A DNA stretch of 6,227 nt from Calditrichia bacterium (GCA_027039465.1 JALWEA010000651.1:1-6227); one strand, 5' to 3'. Shown: positions 1-6,100, counted from the first letter of the stretch. Numbers and translations: made by a program. Notes: generated by a model not told the origin, from the sequence alone.

Positions 1-3
1 ACG

Positions 4-12
4 CACCTCCTT
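4..12 (-). promoter_or_regulatory. Shine-Dalgarno site of a divergent gene starting off the left edge
   Basis: Read on the minus strand, these bases give AAGGAGGTG, a near-perfect match to the anti-Shine-Dalgarno complement. Only three window bases remain beyond it, so the start codon would lie a few bases outside the window. The inference is that a minus-strand gene begins immediately to the left and is divergent from the glycerophosphotransferase-like gene at 316. Its product is unknown. An isolated chance match is possible, but the strength and the position at the end of an AT-rich gene-free region favour a real site. Confidence 0.6.
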
Positions 13-15
13 AAA

Positions 16-46
16 TTAGGTTTAACATTATTGCTGCTTAACCTAA
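16..46. repeat. Imperfect inverted repeat beside the divergent ribosome binding site
   Basis: TTAGGTT at 16-22 is the reverse complement of AACCTAA at 40-46, with a 17-base spacer. On the minus strand this lies just upstream of the Shine-Dalgarno site, in the presumed 5' leader of the off-window gene. It could be an operator half-site pair or a leader hairpin. A 7-base dyad in such AT-rich DNA can also arise by chance. Confidence 0.25.
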
Positions 47-159
47 AGCAATTAATATGCCACAAGTTTTAACTTATTGTAATTATGTGATTTAAAGTTT
101 TGTCTCGGATGATGTGTTAAATTAATGATAGTAAATAGAGCAAAATTTGCGCATACATA

Positions 160-187
160 TTGATAAATATGCACACATTGCTATTAT
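160..187 (+). promoter_or_regulatory. Candidate sigma-70-type promoter upstream of the glycerophosphotransferase-like gene
   Basis: TTGATA (160-165, one mismatch to TTGACA) and TATTAT (182-187, one mismatch to TATAAT) are separated by 16 bases. This would place the transcript start near 194 and leave a leader of about 120 bases before the ATG at 316. The GCATA/TATGC dyad at 151-172 overlaps the -35 element and could be an operator. The region is so AT-rich that box-like matches are expected by chance, and the phylum's promoter consensus may differ, so this is only a candidate. I see nothing else clear in 1-315, which has no convincing ORF on either strand. Confidence 0.25.
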
Positions 188-315
188 TTGCATAATTTTA
201 AACAGATTAAAATAAAGTATGCTTAAATTGGCGTGCTGCGACATTTATTTGAATTCGTTTTTTTTTACTAATAAGTTTAGCCGTTGAATTTACTAAAACG
301 AGAATTGAGGATTTT

Positions 316-1434
316 ATGGCAGAGAAAATAAAATTGCTGTTTCGCATCGGATATGTATACCACAAGGCGGCCTTTGATCCGGTAATTGAGTATTTAATGA
401 ACGATCCCAAATACGATATTTGGTTTTCTTTGGACGCCGAGAAGAAGCGTCGTTTTTTTATTATCGATTTTCCTTATCATCATAAAATCGTCAAAGAATG
501 GGAAAAAGCGGGCTACCGGTTCACCGATCAAAAAAAAGGATTTGATATTGTTATTACCGGAGACACTCTGCGCGATGCACCGGAATACGGCAAAACCCTG
601 CTTTGCTTTTTAAACCACGGCACGGGTATTAAAAATATTTTGTACCGCAATTTGGCCAAAGTTCCCACGCACCGTTACCAAATTTTCGTGGAAGGCCCGC
701 ATCGTGTTAAATCGCTGCTTAGCTCGCCCTCTTTGGGTAAAAATGAAGTGCATTTGGTCGGCTTGCCCAAACTGGATTTCTATTTTCAGGGAAGGTTTAA
801 TGATCGGGAAGGGTTGTTGCGTCGCTGGGGATTGGATCCCAAAAAGAAAACGGTCTTGTACGCGCCAACGTACAAACCCACTTCGCTTTATGATATTAAA
901 GACGATATTTTTGAACAGACCAAGGATTTTAATCTGATCATTAAATTGCATCCTTATAGTTGGATGGGCAAATACGCGCCGCATCGTCAACATCGCATCT
1001 ACGAACGCAGAGTCAAAAAATACAACCATGCGGTTTTGCTTCCGTTTGAAGAATACAATATCGTGCCGTATTACGCGGCGGCCGATACTATCATTAGCGA
1101 AGCTTCCAGTACGGTGTTCGATTTTCTGGCCTTCGAAAAATTTGGCATTGTTTACGATCTGCCTTGTGACAACTTAAAGCACTCCGACGGTCAGCCGCTG
1201 CTGGAGATCGATAATCGTGAGTTTTTAAAAGGCGCCTTTGTGCACATCGGTTCCGGCAAGGAGATCGGCAAAGCCATCGAGCAGGCGCTGAATCCAACGG
1301 AAGAAATGAAAGAAAAGGCGGCCGTTTACCGGGACGAGTTATTCTACAAGCTGGATGGCAAGGCGACCGAACGTTTCGTTAAAAAAATGGAAGAACTTTA
1401 TTATGAAGGCGGGCATGAGAATATTCCCGAATAA
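316..1434 (+). CDS. CDP-glycerol glycerophosphotransferase (TagB/TagF-like) family protein
   Basis: This is a 372-residue predicted soluble or peripheral transferase with no signal peptide and no transmembrane segment. Family hallmarks seen in order are NHGTG (100-104, His101), GLPKLD (149-154), LYAPTYKP (181-188), KLHP (210-213, His212) and SEASSTVFDF (261-270). From family knowledge, the two histidines in the HGT and KLHP contexts match the catalytic/donor-binding histidines of TagF-type enzymes, which move glycerol-phosphate from CDP-glycerol onto a polymer or lipid-linked acceptor. The Ser-Ser...Phe-Asp segment matches the donor-phosphate pocket. The length is that of the bare catalytic GT-B core, without the long N-terminal extension of polymerising TagF. 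The ATG at 316 has TTGAGG at 305-310, five bases upstream. No other wall-teichoic or capsule gene is in the window. The true substrate is unknown: a CDP-alcohol or other nucleotide-activated head group is possible. Confidence 0.85.
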   Translation: MAEKIKLLFRIGYVYHKAAFDPVIEYLMNDPKYDIWFSLDAEKKRRFFIIDFPYHHKIVKEWEKAGYRFTDQKKGFDIVITGDTLRDAPEYGKTLLCFLNHGTGIKNILYRNLAKVPTHRYQIFVEGPHRVKSLLSSPSLGKNEVHLVGLPKLDFYFQGRFNDREGLLRRWGLDPKKKTVLYAPTYKPTSLYDIKDDIFEQTKDFNLIIKLHPYSWMGKYAPHRQHRIYERRVKKYNHAVLLPFEEYNIVPYYAAADTIISEASSTVFDFLAFEKFGIVYDLPCDNLKHSDGQPLLEIDNREFLKGAFVHIGSGKEIGKAIEQALNPTEEMKEKAAVYRDELFYKLDGKATERFVKKMEELYYEGGHENIPE

Positions 1435-1559
1435 GATTGTTTTGAGTTGTCTTTAATAATAAAGAGAATCCCTGAAAGTAAAATTAAAAATTTCTAATCG
1501 ATGGTTGACGCATGGATTTTAATTTTAATACCGTTTCCGTAAAAGAGTGCCAACAAATC

Positions 1560-1564
1560 GGAAG
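1560..1564 (+). promoter_or_regulatory. Ribosome binding site favouring the ATG at 1574
   Basis: GGAAG ends nine bases before the ATG at 1574. The longer in-frame alternative, a GTG at 1547, has no spaced Shine-Dalgarno match; only AAAAGAG directly abuts it. This is the reason for choosing the shorter start for the PHP-domain gene. The spacer is slightly long, so the choice is not certain. Confidence 0.45.
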
Positions 1565-1573
1565 TTTGCTTTA

Positions 1574-3163
1574 ATGCTGCCTTTTGTTTTTACACCCGCT
1601 TATGCTGAAATTCATTACCGTTTCCGCTATTTTTTCAGTCTGCTCAAAAAAAGCGAACCGGAAATTATCGCCGATGTGCCGTATCGGGTGGAACGCCCGC
1701 AACCGCTACCGGTACTTTTGCTGATCAAAGACGCCGACGCTTATCCGATTCATTTGCAAAAGGCGGAAGTATTTGTGAATGGGCAAAAGGTGGAAAGCCG
1801 GTCGTTCGACACCTTGATTAATCGACATTTTTATGAGGCCGTTTTGGAAGTTCCTACGGAGAAGTTGCAGGCGGGCAAGACGGAAATTGCGGTTAAAATT
1901 TGGTACGGTATTAATGGCAAAGCTAAAGTCTGTTTTAATGATAATTACCGCACCGGCAGCAAAGCGCCGTTCATTTGTTACGTTTCCGATGAGGCGTTGC
2001 CAGCCGAAGACGGGTTTTTTTACGGTGATTTGCACAGCCATTCTTCATTCACGGAAGATCAAATCGAATTCGGCGCCGGTTTGGAGAGCATGAGACGCAT
2101 GGCCGGGGCTGTCGGGCTGAATTTCTTTGCGGTAACCGATCACTCCTACGATTTGGACGATATGCCCGACAACTATCTTGTTAACGATCCGCAACTGCGC
2201 AAGTGGTCGGCTTTTAAACGACAGGTAGCTCAATTGAACGCCCGGCCTTCCGGTCCGGTGATTATTCCCGGAGAAGAATTGAGCGTGGGCAATCGGAAAA
2301 ATCAAAATGCGCATTTATTGGTTTTAAATAATCCGGATTTTATTGAAGGGCGCGGTGATAGCGGAGAGAAGTGGTTCCGTTTTAAACCCGATCACCAAAT
2401 AGATGACATTCCGGCCTTGATCAGCGAACAGGCGATGCTCATTCCGGCGCATTCGGCCGAAAAAGTGCCGCTTGTTCAAAAATTATTCATTAACCGCGGT
2501 GAATGGTCTGAAGCGGATTTGCAGCATCCGTTTTTTACGGCGGTACAAAGCATTAACGGCGGCAACGCCAAAGAAACGGAAGCGGGTATTCGGCAATGGG
2601 TGCGTTTTTTATTAAAAGGGCGAAAACGCACTTTGATTGCCGGTAATGATGCGCACGGGAGTTTTGCGCGCAATCGTCATATTAGCATTCCGTTCGTTTA
2701 TTTGCGGGAGAGCCTCAGGCATCGGTTCGGGGTCTGGAAAACCAGCGTTTTCATCCGGGATTTTGACCGTCGTCCCGAAACCATTTTGCAGGCTGTTCGG
2801 CAAGGGCAGGTAATGGTGACCAACGGGCCGTTTGTGAATTTGCAGGCGCGCGGCAACGGTGATTGGATTCCGATGGGCGGCCAAATCGATAAAATTAAAG
2901 AAATACGCCTTCAGGTACGTTCCACGCGTGAATTCGGCGCTGTTCAAAACATTCGCATTTTGGGCGGCGATCTGCGACAGCGGAAAGAAACGGTTCTTTG
3001 GCAAAAAACGTTTGACGCAAATCAAACATTTGAGCGGCAGGAAAAAATTTCTTTGCTTGTTTCGGAGGCAATCGGTTATATTCGTTGCCACGTGATCAGC
3101 GCAACCGATACGGAACGCTTTCAGGGCTTAACCAATGCAATCTATTTGAAAAGGAACGTATGA
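1574..3163 (+). CDS. PHP-domain metal-dependent phosphoesterase-like protein (CehA/McbA type)
   Basis: The protein is 529 residues from ATG 1574, or 538 from GTG 1547. Residues about 30-145 look like a beta-rich N-terminal domain. The PHP domain follows with a full metal-ligand set: DLHSHS (152-157, His154 and His156), TDHS (188-191), PGEE (232-235, Glu234), His247, IPAHS (290-294, His293) and NDAH (358-361, Asp359 and His361). A C-terminal beta domain carries VTNGP (415-419), typical of CehA/McbA-like proteins. PHP enzymes use two or three metals to cleave phosphoester or related bonds; the substrate here is unknown. The end overlaps the next gene by 4 bases (ATGA), implying translational coupling. 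The GTG form would begin MPTNRK, then a hydrophobic stretch ending AYA, which resembles a signal peptide and would make the enzyme periplasmic. The ATG form has only a short hydrophobic N-terminus. Location is therefore unresolved. A separate promoter is possible but weak (TTGACG at 1505-1510). Confidence 0.85.
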   Translation: MLPFVFTPAYAEIHYRFRYFFSLLKKSEPEIIADVPYRVERPQPLPVLLLIKDADAYPIHLQKAEVFVNGQKVESRSFDTLINRHFYEAVLEVPTEKLQAGKTEIAVKIWYGINGKAKVCFNDNYRTGSKAPFICYVSDEALPAEDGFFYGDLHSHSSFTEDQIEFGAGLESMRRMAGAVGLNFFAVTDHSYDLDDMPDNYLVNDPQLRKWSAFKRQVAQLNARPSGPVIIPGEELSVGNRKNQNAHLLVLNNPDFIEGRGDSGEKWFRFKPDHQIDDIPALISEQAMLIPAHSAEKVPLVQKLFINRGEWSEADLQHPFFTAVQSINGGNAKETEAGIRQWVRFLLKGRKRTLIAGNDAHGSFARNRHISIPFVYLRESLRHRFGVWKTSVFIRDFDRRPETILQAVRQGQVMVTNGPFVNLQARGNGDWIPMGGQIDKIKEIRLQVRSTREFGAVQNIRILGGDLRQRKETVLWQKTFDANQTFERQEKISLLVSEAIGYIRCHVISATDTERFQGLTNAIYLKRNV

Positions 3164-4518
3164 AACCAAATCTTAAAAATTTAACGGAATCCAAAAACTA
3201 CAACGCGCAAAAATACTTAATCATTTTTCTTTTAATGCTTTTTAGCGCAACCGTTTGGGCGCAACAACCGTCCAGGCCGGATGGTGACCTTTCTTTGTTC
3301 AATGGCAAAATCATCAAAGATGTGGTCATTGTCGGTAATAAACACACCGAACCCGAGGTCATTCGTCGTGAACTGCTTTTTAAAACGGGCCAACCGTTTA
3401 ATGATGTTTTGATAAAGAAATCGAAGCGGCGCCTTGAAAATCTTTGGCTGTTTAATCGGGTGGAATTCATTCCGTTTGCGACGAGCAATCGGGGCGATAG
3501 TGTCTCGGTTATTGTGGCGGTTACGGAGCGCTGGTATTTCTTCCCGTTTCCGGTGTTCGAAGTCCAGGATCGTGATTGGCATAAATTAACGTACGGATTT
3601 GGTTTTGCCCACACCAATTTTCGCGGATGGAATGAAAAACTGGTGGCCTCGTTGCAATTCGGCAACCGGCCGGGAATTAAATTCTCTTATTTAAATCCTT
3701 GGTTAGCGGGGAATTTACATCTGTTCATCGGATTGTATTTCAGAACGTACCGTTTGAATAACTATTCCTACGATTTTCCGGAAAAACATGTGTATGCGGT
3801 TGTCCATTTAGGCAAGTATTGGACGCGTGACTTTTTTACGGAGCTGAGTTTTACCCGGGATCAGATTACAGTTGACGGTAAAGATGCCCATTACATGGCA
3901 ACCCAAAGCAAACGTGACGTAAATTATGGTCTTACATTAAGCTCATTGATGGATTATCGGGATTTGTACGCATATCCGTCCAAGGGCTGGTACCTGAATG
4001 TGCAAATTTCCAAAATGGGCCTGTTTGAGCCCAAATTGGATTACTGGCGCTATTATTTTGATTTTCGAAAATATTTTAATGTAAAGCCTTTTATTTTGGC
4101 AGGGCGCATTTTTACCATTCAAACGCAGGGCAAGCTGCCGGTTTACGATCGGGTTTACATCGGCTATTCCGAGCGCATTCGCGGGCATTTTAATGAAGTC
4201 TTTGCCGGAAATCAGGCCGTTATTTTGGGTGCAGCCGTTCGGATGCCTTTGATTCCAGTACGTTATTTTACGTTTAAATCATTGCTGTTACCGGATGTGT
4301 TTACAACGAATGTGAAATTCGGTGTTAATGTCGGAGCATTTGTGGAATCCGGTCAGGTCACCCAAACACGCAGGCAATTTGCTTTACGCAAAATGGTAAC
4401 CGGGTATGGTGTGGGGTTGCATTTTCTTTTACCGTACGTGGAAGTGTTGCGTTTGGATTTGGCCTTTGACGAAAAATGGCACCATCAGTTTATTGTTGAA
4501 ATATTGATGCCGTTCTGA
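3160..4518 (+). CDS. Omp85/BamA-superfamily outer-membrane protein with one POTRA domain
   Basis: The protein is 452 residues. It has a Sec signal peptide (basic/polar 1-18, hydrophobic core 19-30, probable cleavage after VWA at 34), one POTRA domain (about 51-124, with IIKDVVIVGNK at its start) and a 16-strand-type barrel to the end. Barrel hallmarks are DYRDLYAYPSKGW (265-277), the loop-6 motif SERIRGH (337-343), GYGVGL (415-420) and a terminal MPF with C-terminal Phe expected of BAM substrates. Family members insert or export proteins or lipids at the outer membrane. BamA usually has five POTRAs and TamA three, so this is neither. The ATG at 3160 overlaps the upstream stop as ATGA and has AAGGA four bases before it. 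An upstream in-frame TTG at 3085 would bury the signal peptide and is rejected. Coupling to the PHP protein suggests a shared envelope role, but the transported substrate is unknown. Confidence 0.88.
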   Translation: MKPNLKNLTESKNYNAQKYLIIFLLMLFSATVWAQQPSRPDGDLSLFNGKIIKDVVIVGNKHTEPEVIRRELLFKTGQPFNDVLIKKSKRRLENLWLFNRVEFIPFATSNRGDSVSVIVAVTERWYFFPFPVFEVQDRDWHKLTYGFGFAHTNFRGWNEKLVASLQFGNRPGIKFSYLNPWLAGNLHLFIGLYFRTYRLNNYSYDFPEKHVYAVVHLGKYWTRDFFTELSFTRDQITVDGKDAHYMATQSKRDVNYGLTLSSLMDYRDLYAYPSKGWYLNVQISKMGLFEPKLDYWRYYFDFRKYFNVKPFILAGRIFTIQTQGKLPVYDRVYIGYSERIRGHFNEVFAGNQAVILGAAVRMPLIPVRYFTFKSLLLPDVFTTNVKFGVNVGAFVESGQVTQTRRQFALRKMVTGYGVGLHFLLPYVEVLRLDLAFDEKWHHQFIVEILMPF

Positions 4519-4575
4519 TAGGCTATTGAAATGAAAAGAATCGAAAAATAATCATTGGTGTGTTTACTTGAAAAC

Positions 4576-4587
4576 GCCCTAAAGGGC
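4576..4587. repeat. Short palindrome GCCC-TAAA-GGGC
   Basis: GCCC (4576-4579) and GGGC (4584-4587) flank TAAA. CTAT/ATAG (4587-4590 and 4596-4599) forms a second small dyad immediately after. The pair is enclosed by AAAAC (4571-4575) and GTTTT (4599-4603), so the block could fold as a small branched structure. It looks like part of the same palindromic repeat cluster as the next two hairpins. Confidence 0.5.
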
Positions 4588-4613
4588 TATAATACATAGT
4601 TTTGAAAATTATC

Positions 4614-4633
4614 CCCCAACATAAATGTTGGGG
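4614..4633. repeat. Perfect 9-bp hairpin CCCCAACAT/ATGTTGGGG
   Basis: CCCCAACAT (4614-4622) and ATGTTGGGG (4625-4633) are perfect reverse complements around a two-base AA centre. TTA (4609-4611) and TAA (4635-4637) could extend the stem past a bulge. Short GC-capped palindromes of this style in AT-rich gaps resemble dispersed REP-like elements. Whether this one is repeated elsewhere in the genome cannot be seen here. It may also act as a transcript-end hairpin for the Omp85 gene. Confidence 0.7.
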
Positions 4634-4658
4634 CTAACGTATTTCTTTTTAATCCGAT

Positions 4659-4706
4659 AGCTCCATCCTTCCGTTTACATCCCGATTTGTCGGGAAGGAT
4701 GGGACT
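4659..4706. repeat. Long imperfect hairpin with nested inner stem
   Basis: CCATCCTTCC (4663-4672) pairs perfectly with GGAAGGATGG (4693-4702). The pairing extends outward to AG at 4659-4660 and CU at 4705-4706, across one wobble and one mismatch, giving about 14 positions. Inside the loop, CCCGA (4681-4685) and TCGGG (4690-4694) form a second stem around TTTG. The inner stem competes with the outer one for GG at 4693-4694, so two alternative folds exist. The absence of a T run after the outer stem argues against a simple terminator. It belongs to the same cluster as the hairpins at 4576 and 4614. Confidence 0.65.
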
Positions 4707-4807
4707 AAATTATCGTTTTAAGCAAAAGGGGGCTTTTTTAAAGGGGACTCATTAATATTAACAAAAAATATTTGAAATTTAAAAGAATAATTTGTCTTCC
4801 CTTAATT

Positions 4808-4835
4808 CCTCTTCCCTGAGATATCAGGAAAGGGG
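4808..4835. repeat. 12-position imperfect hairpin followed by a G-rich tail
   Basis: CCTCTTCCCTGA (4808-4819) can pair with TCAGGAAAGGGG (4824-4835) around GATA, with one G.T wobble and one C/A mismatch. The tail, GGTTAGGGGATGGG, runs to about 4847. A pyrimidine-rich arm with a purine arm continuing into TTAGGGG is the layout of a short interspersed palindromic repeat. Its copy number is unknown from this window. Confidence 0.5.
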
Positions 4836-4950
4836 TTAGGGGATGGGTTAAAAAACAAAGAAGCAACTAAAAATGTTAGAGACAAACACTCAAATTATAC
4901 AGCGGTACCCTTAACTCTTAACCCAATAACCAATCAAAAAAGGAAGTTCG

Positions 4951-5964
4951 ATGAAAGCGATTTTACTGCACAAAACAGGAAAACCGGAAGTTTTAAAATA
5001 CAGTGAAGTACCCGAGCCGGAAGTAGGGCCAGGACAGGTACGTGTTAAATTGGAATACATCGGCGTTAATTATGCCGAAATTCTTTCGCGAAAAGGATTG
5101 TATGGTTGGCGGCCCAAAGGGCGGGCCTATATTCCGGGCATGGAAGGTTCGGGCGTAATTGAAGCGGTTGGCGATGATGTGGATCCTTCATTGATCGGCA
5201 AACCGGTTATGGTGGGCACGCAATACGGTTGCTATGCCGAAAAAGTGGTCGTACCGGTGAGTCAGGCTTTACCGGCCATCGAAGGATTTACCATGCAGGA
5301 AAACGCCGCCTTTGCCGTGAATTATTTAACCGCCTGGGTGGCTTTGTTCGAATTAATGAAAACGCAACCGGAGGAGACGGTACTCATTACGGCTGCGGCC
5401 GGCGGCGTTGGTACGGCGGCCGTTAAATTGTGTGCGGCGCACGGAAACAAAATCATCGGTTTGGCCGGAAGCGATCACAAGTTGGAACTCATTAAGCAAT
5501 TGGGCGCCCAAAAAGCTTTAAATTATCGCAGCCAGGATTACGGCAAAATTATCAGGCAGGAAGACGGCGGCGTGGATGTGGTTTTGGAAATGATCGGTGG
5601 GAAGATCTTTAAAACCAATGTCAAATTAACGCGTCCTTTCGGCCGTTTGGCGGTCATCGGCTTTGCCAGTCTGGATTTAAAAAAGTGGAACCCGCTTTCC
5701 TGGTACAAAACCTACCGGGATATTCCTCGCGTTGACATTGCGACCATGTCGCATCAGGCCATCGGTATTTTTTCGGCGCATTTGGGTTATCTGCTCAAAA
5801 ATCCGCAGCGCATGCTGCAAAGCTATGAACATTTGCGCGATTTTGTGGTGAAGCACAATATTCATCCGGTGGTGGGCAAAGTGTTTGCGTTAAAGGATGT
5901 GGCACAGGCGCACCGTTGGATTGAATCGAGGCAGAGCACGGGGAAAGTGCTGCTGAAGGTGTGA
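4951..5964 (+). CDS. Zinc-free MDR-family NAD(P)H:quinone oxidoreductase / VAT1-like protein
   Basis: The protein is 337 residues, the normal length for quinone oxidoreductases of the medium-chain dehydrogenase/reductase superfamily, and is probably a cytosolic homodimer. The N-terminal GroES-like fold (1 to about 120) carries IGVNYAEI (37-44), where Asn replaces the catalytic zinc Cys, and GMEGSG (63-68). No structural-zinc cysteine lobe is present. The Rossmann domain has AAAGGVG (148-154) after the conserved NYLTAW (124-129). Lys177 and Tyr192 correspond, from memory of E. coli QOR, to residues contacting the NADPH 2'-phosphate, so NADPH preference is inferred. The segment FSAHLGYL (274-281) and the preceding NPLSWYKT region resemble VAT1-like members more than classical Qor. 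The likely reaction is reduction of quinones or activated enones/enals; the physiological substrate is unknown. AAGGA at 4940-4944 lies six bases before the ATG. The gene appears monocistronic, since a strong terminator follows. Confidence 0.88.
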   Translation: MKAILLHKTGKPEVLKYSEVPEPEVGPGQVRVKLEYIGVNYAEILSRKGLYGWRPKGRAYIPGMEGSGVIEAVGDDVDPSLIGKPVMVGTQYGCYAEKVVVPVSQALPAIEGFTMQENAAFAVNYLTAWVALFELMKTQPEETVLITAAAGGVGTAAVKLCAAHGNKIIGLAGSDHKLELIKQLGAQKALNYRSQDYGKIIRQEDGGVDVVLEMIGGKIFKTNVKLTRPFGRLAVIGFASLDLKKWNPLSWYKTYRDIPRVDIATMSHQAIGIFSAHLGYLLKNPQRMLQSYEHLRDFVVKHNIHPVVGKVFALKDVAQAHRWIESRQSTGKVLLKV

Positions 5965-6007
5965 TGTTCCGACAAGAGTTTAATACAATCCCTGCAAATT
6001 TAATTTC

Positions 6008-6036
6008 ATTTGTCCCGTTTGGGACAAATATTTTTT
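6008..6036 (+). terminator. Intrinsic terminator of the quinone oxidoreductase gene
   Basis: ATTTGTCCC (6008-6016) and GGGACAAAT (6021-6029) form a perfect 9-bp stem around a GTTT loop. A single A and six T residues (6031-6036) follow. It lies 43 bases after the TGA stop. On the minus strand no T run follows the stem, so it is oriented for plus-strand transcripts. Confidence 0.85.
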
Positions 6037-6079
6037 AGGAATGATTTCTCCCGAATTTGAAAATGTGGGTTATTATCGG

Positions 6080-6100
6080 AATTCCCTGTCGGGAATTTTT
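6080..6100 (+). terminator. Second hairpin with T run, possible back-up terminator
   Basis: AATTCCC (6080-6086) and GGGAATT (6091-6097) form a 7-bp stem around TGTC, and the right arm runs into TTTTT (6096-6100). It follows the main terminator by about 45 bases. TGTCGGGAA here is also found in the hairpin at 4689-4696 and neighbours, so it may instead be a copy of a palindromic repeat. The stem is half AT, so termination strength would be modest. Confidence 0.45.

Larger units (their letters stand above)
4519..4950. other. 432-base non-coding gap with clustered palindromes
   Basis: No ORF of convincing size or composition lies here on either strand. The stretch holds at least four hairpin-forming palindromes, listed separately. 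It also has short G-rich direct repeats (GGGACT at 4701-4706 and 4744-4749), a GCTTTTTT run near 4732 and a tandem CTTAAC pair (4910-4922). The hairpin at 4614-4633, followed eight bases later by the T-rich run at 4642-4650, might terminate the upstream operon, though the layout is not canonical. A promoter for the oxidoreductase gene should lie in the right half. The only -10-like candidate I see is TATACA at 4896-4901, without a good -35. Confidence 0.7.

Noticed and set aside
207..410. 67-codon minus-strand ORF spanning the upstream region
   Set aside because: It overlaps the 5' end of the plus-strand gene, has no good ribosome site and has low-complexity, AT-driven composition.
610..1029. 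139-codon minus-strand ORF
   Set aside because: It lies entirely antisense within the glycerophosphotransferase-like gene, which has clear family motifs. The antisense peptide shows no recognisable domain.
1450..1465. TCTTTA-ATAA-TAAAGA hairpin after the glycerophosphotransferase-like gene as a terminator
   Set aside because: The stem is nearly all A/T and no T run follows, so it is unlikely to terminate transcription.
1505..1531. TTGACG ... TAATAC as a promoter for the PHP gene
   Set aside because: The -35 box is good, but the -10 matches only three of six positions and the spacer is 15 bases. Too weak to list.
2612..3091. 159-codon minus-strand ORF
   Set aside because: It is antisense to the C-terminal half of the PHP gene. 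The sense frame carries NDAH and VTNGP motifs, so this is a shadow frame.
3085..3159. TTG-initiated 25-residue extension of the Omp85 gene
   Set aside because: It lies inside the PHP coding region, has no ribosome site and would put polar residues before a good signal peptide. The ATG at 3160 has AAGGA and an ATGA overlap.
3198..3665. 155-codon minus-strand ORF
   Set aside because: It is antisense to the signal peptide and POTRA region of the Omp85 gene, with basic, Ser/Arg-rich, protein-unlike composition.
4571..4850. Possible CRISPR array
   Set aside because: The palindromes differ from one another in sequence and spacing, so there is no repeated unit with regular spacers.
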